Shown here piece after piece: positions 58,510 to 64,000 of a DNA stretch of 64,000 bases (position 1 is the first letter of the stretch; every line of letters begins with the position of its first letter). Under the pieces are notes generated by a model. That model was given only the letters and a program-made list of their open reading frames with translations. It was not told the origin of the DNA and searched no databases. The position numbers and the translations under genes are program-made. The stretch lies in NCBI RefSeq assembly GCF_051622035.1, contig NC_135360.1, positions 7,492,001 to 7,556,000 on the forward strand. Direction: 5' to 3'. This DNA is from Arctopsyche grandis. Its lineage: Eukaryota; Arthropoda; Insecta; Trichoptera; Hydropsychidae.

Positions 58510-60370
58510 TTCATCATCATAATTTACAGCCATTCGCCATCCACTGCTGGATGAAGGCCTCTCCAACACACTTCCACTCGTCTCTGTTTTGCGCAACACT
58601 CATCCATCTCATTCCGCACATTTTCCTAATTTCGTTCACCCATCTTCCTTGCGGTCTTCCTTTTACTCTTTTGCCTTCTCTCGGGTACCATTCAAGCACT
58701 TCTTTTGTCCACCTTTCGTCCATCCTCCTAGCTACGTGACCCGCCCATTGCCATTTCAATCTCTTCACTCTATCCACTATGTCCACTACCCTTGTCATAT
58801 TTCTCACCCACGTGTTCCGCTTTCTGTCTTTCCTCGTTATGTCAAGCATACAGCGTTCCATACTTCTTTGAGTGCATTGGATTTTATTTAGCATCTTGGC
58901 GTTCAGTGTCCAAGTTTCACATCCATACGTCATCACTGGCAAAACGCATTGATCAAAGATCCTTTTCTTCAGGCAGAGTGGCATTTTTGATTTAAAAACA
59001 GCATTCATCCGTCCAAATGCACTCCATCCTAATTTCATACGTCTCTTTATCTCTTCATTTTTACTACCAGACATGTCAATTATTTGACCTAAATATAAAT
59101 AATTATTTACTACTTCTACTGGTTCATCTAAGGGGATGCTATCAGGCATGCAATAACTATTGAACATTCGTTTAGTCTTATCTACGTTAATTTTTAATCC
59201 TACTTTTCTACTTTCCCTGTCCAGCTGTGTTAGTCTGATCAGTAGGTTAGCTGAATCACGAGCTACTAAAACTATATCGTCTGCGAACCGAAGGTGACTC
59301 AAAAAGCGACCATTGATGCTTACTCCGGCTGTATACCAATCCAAGTTCCTGAAAACTCCCTCAAGCACCGCATTGAATAACTTGGGCGAGATTGTATCTC
59401 CTTGTCATACTCCTTTTCCTATGCTAAATCTATCTGTACCTGAAAAAATTTTAACCGAAGCTGTGGCATTCTTATATATTGCAGCTAACAGTCCCACATA
59501 GGGTTCCGGCACTCCCTGTGTTTGTAGAGCGTTAAGTACTGCATTATGACTAACAGTATCGAAGGCTTTCTCATAATCGACGAAACCTAGGGACAATGGC
59601 CGTTGATATTCGTTGGCGCGCTCGATTAGTTCGCCAACTACTTGGAGGTGGTCCATTGTGCTGAAATTTGCCCTAAACCCTGCCTGCTCTATAGGTTGAT
59701 TCTCGTCGAGGATATTCTTCAGCCTTTCTGTAATAACCTTCGTGAAGAGCTTGTAGACCGCTGAAAGTAAACTAATGGGTCGGTAGTTCTTGATATCGCT
59801 TTTGTCGCCTTTTTTGTGTATTAAAATGATAGTTGCGTTATTCCATCCTTCTGGTATAGCTTGGTTCTGGATGCATTTGCTGAAAAGCCTAGCTAAGATA
59901 TTAATTAGGGGGGGGGGCCGCCACATTTTAGTAAGTCAATGGGAATATTATCTTCCCCTGGGGTTTTACCGTTCTTTGCAGTTTTTAGCGCGGCCTCTAC
60001 TTCGCTAGGCAATACTGCAGGAACCCTTTGGCCGTGTATCGATTCCGGAGCGGGAAATTGACCGTTGTTGTTCTCGTAAAGTTTTGCATAGAACGTATAA
60101 ACTCTGTCTATGATCTCTTCTCTATTCCTAATTATTACTCCGCTCTCTGATCTGATAGCGATCATTTGGTTTTTGCCTAAGAAAAGATCTTGTTTGCACT
60201 TTTTCAGGCTACGGTTATTCTTAATGGTATTTTCTATTAGCTTGCTGTTAAAATCCCTGACATCCCTGACTATTCTCTTCTTAATTTCCTTATTTACTAG
60301 ATTGTATTCTTGCTTATTATTATCCCTATCTAACTTCCTTTTATGCTTAATTAGCTTTAGAGAGCCAAAA
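58510..60370 (-). pseudogene. RTE-type LINE, 5'-truncated and broken
   Basis: Minus strand. The parts read, in order: VLPSEVEAALKTAKNGKTPG and EDNIPIDLLK (60165-59905), then IILIHKKGDKSDIKNYRPIS, QAGFRANFSTMDH and LGFVDYEKAFDTV (motif A Asp) at 59926-59405. Then LSHLRFADDIVLVA (motif C FADD), LPVMTYGCETWTL and [20 protein letters not shown] (59368-58517). Two lesions are visible. One is a frameshift at a run of nine or ten G at 59908-59917. The other is a stop codon at 59405-59407, where family members have Arg before QGDTISP. The endonuclease domain is absent. The 3' end has the ATG-type short repeat (ATCATCAT on the plus strand near 58513), as in RTE elements. Confidence 0.9.
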
Positions 60371-60527
60371 ATCGAGAAAAGGATCCCATTTTTTTCTGTG
60401 CTGGCGCACTTCCGCGCCGCTCTCTAGTAATGATAACAACTAACCCAAACATATACCTGTGTGTATATATTTAGGTTAATTGTTGAGGTTGGGCGGATGC
60501 TGAACAGTCTGGATGTCTATATACGTA

Positions 60528-60995
60528 CTTCATCATCATCATCTACAGCCATTCACCATCCACTGTTGGATGAAGGCCTCTCCAACACGCTTTTACTCGT
60601 CTCTGTTTTGCGCAACTCAATTTTTCTAATTTCGTCTACCCATCTTCTCGGGTACCATTCTAGAACTTCTTTTGTCTATCTTTCGTCCAATCTTCTATCC
60701 ACGTGGGCCGCCCGTTGCCATTTCAATCTCCACTATACCCACTACTCGTGTCATACTTCTCACTTACGTATTCAATGTCCAAGTTTCACATCCATACATC
60801 ATCACTAGCAAAACACATTGATCGAAGATCTTTTTCTTTTTACTTCCGGACATGTCTATTATTTGACCTAAGTAGAAATAATTATTTACTACTTCTACTA
60901 TTTTATTATCTAATAAAATACTATCAGGCATGCAATAACTATTGAACATTACTTTGGTCTTATCTAGGTTAATTTTTAATCCTTCCTTCCTAATA
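60528..60995 (-). mobile_element. RTE-type LINE, second internally deleted copy
   Basis: Starts with TCATCATCATCATCTACAGC, as the 3' tail of the neighbouring LINE, and matches its 3' third with several internal deletions (shared CCATCCACTG.TGGATGAAGG and CATGCAATAACTATTGAACA). It lies 150 bp from the larger copy in the same orientation. Confidence 0.75.
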
Positions 60996-61010
60996 CGTAC
61001 TTAAAGTGGC

Positions 61011-61277
61011 TTAATGTAGCGATTTGTCTGCAGACAAATCGGCAGACGAGTCTAGATAAATCAACAGATCTTCACCATCATCCGACAAGTAAGACTTATT
61101 TATACAATACATACAAGCGATATAATCGGGTGATATTAATCTGCAGTCGATTTTTGTGAAGTGTCGCTTCCGTTGGCATTTTTGAAAATGAATGGAAAAT
61201 TTGGAAGGTGCATCCGCTGTAGGAGTACACTTAAAACGCACATGCCGTCCCATATATTCCACCTCGATCAATAGCAT
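61011..61277 (-). CDS. unrecognised 88-codon frame, possible terminal exon
   Basis: The minus-strand frame starts MLLIEVEYMGRHVRFKCTPT and contains FSIHFQKCQRKRHFTKIDC, LISPDYIACMYC and a polar, acidic end. The composition is protein-like, unlike most frames in this AT-rich region, with six Cys and paired Cys/His spacing (C..H..K.DC, CMYC). The frame is open upstream through TKKPFKYE to a CAG at about 61303, so it could be a last exon. I do not recognise the family. A 22-bp hairpin overlaps its 5' end. It may be a gene remnant. Confidence 0.3.
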   Translation of the reverse strand: MLLIEVEYMGRHVRFKCTPTADAPSKFSIHFQKCQRKRHFTKIDCRLISPDYIACMYCINKSYLSDDGEDLLIYLDSSADLSADKSLH

Positions 61278-61326
61278 TTCGTACTTGAAAGGTTTTTTTG
61301 TCTGTACGAAATGCTATTGGTCGAGA
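61262..61326. repeat. hairpin, 22-bp arms
   Basis: CTCGATCAATAGCATTTCGTAC is mirrored by GTACGAAATGCTATTGGTCGAG with a single mismatch around a loop of about 20 bp. It overlaps the start of the frame at 61011-61277. Confidence 0.8.
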
Positions 61327-63230
61327 GGCTGTGTAAGGAACAGCATTTATGTACGTTTTTCATAAGAGTCTTAGCTGACCAACTATAATAAACAAATACA
61401 AATTGTTATATTTATATACAGAATTAATGCAATACGATTTGTACTTGCATGCAAATATGATGTCATTTGCTAGAAACATCATTCAGTTGCACTGGTCAGA
61501 TTCTATTTATGGCAGATTATATTAATTTATTTTTTATTAATGGTTGTGGTTAAAACAATAGGGTTGGGTAGTTAAAAAATACTAAAAATCTATTGTAAAT
61601 TAAAAATCATCATTTTTGGAGGAGAAACTCAAGGACCGCCCCGGCCCGGGCGGCGAAAGCCTTAGCTACGTCACTGACTGACACATATATATACACCAGC
61701 AGTCACATAAAACGGAACGCTTGTGAATTTTGCGACATACGTGTTCGTTCTAATCATCACTTCGTTATTTGTAACTTTATCTTAGTTATTTCTTCTGCAT
61801 ATTGGTAAAAAAAACGCAATTCTTTTAAACTATGTACAAAATACAGTTATCTTGTATATATGCAAATAAAACAGACTTAGGTACAAAAAACCCGTAATAT
61901 ACCTGCTAAGGGTACGCCTTTGTTCATTGTGCGTCAAGTGCTTTCAAACATTGAAAAGATCATGCTCAGCTGAGACCTTTTGCTGTATGATTGTTCTAAG
62001 GGTAATTAGGGGTTTAATAGTTTTTATTTTATAAAATTGATGGATTTAATATTTAATTTTGAATTTTTAAATTAACAATATCGATTCTTCAGAAATTGGT
62101 GGCTGCAGGGATATTTCCACCGAAAAAAAACTTTGATTGCTGCGTATTTGAAAGCGAAGAAGGTTTCCATGCGAAAAATTGCCAGAAAAGAGTGTTTCGG
62201 TAAACACAGTTTCGAGAATTTCGAAAAAAATAGAAAAGAATCTCTCCAAAACAACTAGCCGTTAGAATAATTGTGGTAGAAATAAGGAAACTACCCCAAG
62301 GACTGACCCCAAAATTATTTCTCAAGCAATGGAATACTGCATGAATCTGATCAAGCTTTAAAATTGAGATTCGAAGATAAAGATATCGAGATATCGGCGT
62401 CGACAGTCGGAGATAACGGAGTCGGTGCTCCAACGCAAGCTCAAATACAGTCGGAGTCGTGATATTTTAGTAAAAAGTAGATAGTCGTAGAAATTTTCGT
62501 ATTTTTATACCTACAATCTTTTTGTGGTAATTATTTGCATTTAAAATATATAGTATTGTATTCGTCTTTTTCCGTTTTATTAACTCTTCGTTTAGTATCA
62601 TATTTGTCGTAAAATACCCATAGGAAGCCGTTTCATGCATTTTTTGGTAGAAGATTCGAAAATAATTATATTAATAATTATTAATATGTTTTCGCTTACC
62701 CTATTAATACTAAATTATCCCATTCCGGTTGGACTAAGAGAGATCTGGCTGGAGACAAATCTCCAACCACGACTAGCTCAAAAGTTGCGTCTTCGGAGAT
62801 TGTCGGTTGTGCAAGTGTCGGGTGAAATTTTGCGTTAATTTGAGTGAAATGGAGAGTTTTAGGTGACTTTCGTTTATTTTTTATGGTTGCATAGAGTGGC
62901 GCACATCAAAAACGGGGGCAACGTGTCCATTCGCGTGTCCGAAACAGTGATTTCACTCTCGGCGTAGTTCCGGTGGATGATCAGGGGAGATTGCGTTATT
63001 TTGGGATGATGCAAATTGCGATCTAATTCGGTTAAGAATGTGTTAAATTTTGCGTTCGCACGTTTGATGGTTCTTTGTTATTGTATCAATCACTCTAATG
63101 GGTGTGTTTGTTAGTTTTTTTTTGTTGTGCGCTTAGTGCCAACGTGTATGAGTGAAAGTGTACATTCTCTTTGATATACACGCAGGGTCAGAACTCTCTT
63201 TTGTAAAACGAATAGATTAAAATATGCATA

Positions 63231-63237
<7 letters not shown>
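61327..63237. other. intergenic or intronic, no gene recognised
   Basis: 62400-62460 contains repeated GGAGTCGG/CGGAGTCGT words of the hAT-end repeat. 62720-62830 is somewhat GC-richer, but its frame has no recognisable domain. Nothing else is supported. Confidence 0.4.

Positions 63238-63283
<46 letters not shown>
63238..63283. repeat. (TA)n microsatellite
   Basis: About 22 TA dinucleotides bordered by TATATG words. Confidence 0.95.
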
Positions 63284-63286
<3 letters not shown>

Positions 63287-63811
63287 ACGCATATGGAAGT
63301 GCATTCCGCTTCCTCCCCAATACTACCACAAGTTTTTCCTATATTTATTAATATGTACATATAAAAGATCGTATATGTTATGTTATTTGTATATGTTACA
63401 TTAAGATCGTCAAATCTCAAAACAGTATACATTAACAAGTAAGTGTGTGCACTAGCTTTGGTTTTTATCTAAAGCTTACGACGCCGGATTCCGCAGATAC
63501 TTTTACTAGACAAAGTATACACTGAAGGTAAAATTCATGCACGTGCTGCTGTGCACCAGTAAATCTGCTAACGAATGACATTTGAGTGGTTTGACAGCTG
63601 ACCAAAGTTGACGTTGCTCTTTCAATGAATTTTACGTTCAAGAATATAACTGATTGTGTTCAAATAACTAATTTATTGTTGAATTGATACGGAATACACA
63701 ATAATTAACAAGGTTAAATCCAACAATTATAATTACGTACATCCGTATCACCTACGATTTTAAGTCAGGTTACATTTTATTTTGTTCATTAATAATATGG
63801 TCTTCGATATA

Positions 63812-64000
63812 GGGCGTAAACATACAGCGATGCCCGTGGCACGTGGTTTTTTTTTTTAGATATTTTTAAACGTGCGAAAAAAATGGTTCCATATTCATGG
63901 AACGCCCAGCACGCCCCGCCCAAAAATGACCCTGTGGAGTGTTTTCGGTAAAATTGTATCCTTGTATTTATCCTTGCTTTTGACAGTGATCGATAACGGT
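63812..64000. mobile_element. GGGC-ended transposon, second copy, cut by window end
   Basis: Starts GGGCGTAAACATACAGCG after ATA. Reads in the opposite sense to the copy at 49395-49853: shared AAACGTGCGAAAAAAA / AACATGCGAAAAAAA, GGAGTGTTTTCGGT and GACAGTGATCGATAACGGT. Confidence 0.7.

Noticed and set aside
58296-58739. 147-codon plus-strand frame
   Set aside because: Antisense translation of the RTE LINE 3' end and a C-run.

Overview
The window is AT-rich nuclear DNA from an animal, almost certainly an insect: spliced genes with GT..AG introns, proteins closest to insect versions of conserved families, tRNA-derived SINEs, RTE-type LINEs, hAT- and piggyBac-type DNA transposons and many MITEs. 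The order cannot be fixed from sequence alone. No tools were used; gene models were built by hand from splice sites and reading-frame continuity.

Genes, left to right. (1) 568-687, minus: first coding exon of STUB1/CHIP, the TPR/U-box co-chaperone ubiquitin ligase; the rest lies left of the window. (2) 6680-11072, plus: complete serine hydroxymethyltransferase, 8 coding exons, 468 aa. (3) 12883-21781, plus: complete M13 (neprilysin-like) zinc metallopeptidase, 13 coding exons, about 993 aa, including a short first exon with the cytosolic tail of a type II membrane protein. (4) 24816-34335, plus: complete PHTF-family multipass membrane protein, 13 coding exons, 839 aa. (5) 48467-48550, plus: a 28-codon first exon in a GC/CpG-rich promoter-like patch, tentatively an MBOAT1/2 (oysgedart-like) lysophospholipid acyltransferase; the remaining 15 kb appears to be its first intron or flank.

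The rest is mostly mobile DNA. Introns host non-autonomous elements: a 1.1 kb hAT element with a perfect 8-bp duplication in neprilysin intron 1, several MITEs and a solo LTR in PHTF, LINE debris in SHMT intron 2. The most structured region is 43.7-47.8 kb. There a piggyBac-like MITE (TTAA ends, second copy at 31,965-32,556) was split at an internal TTAA by a second TTAA-flanked element of 3.5 kb. That insert carries two inverted arrays of a ~120-bp repeat, partly ordered as 241-bp dimers, and a solo LTR sits inside one array. LINE remnants with readable reverse transcriptase lie at 39.4-40.7 kb (minus) and 58.5-60.4 kb (minus, RTE type, broken by a nonsense codon and a homopolymer frameshift).

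The genes are unrelated housekeeping or membrane functions and not a pathway cluster. No CRISPR, rRNA, functional tRNA or prokaryotic defence system was seen. The nearest thing to an undescribed system is the nested TTAA element with its inverted satellite core.
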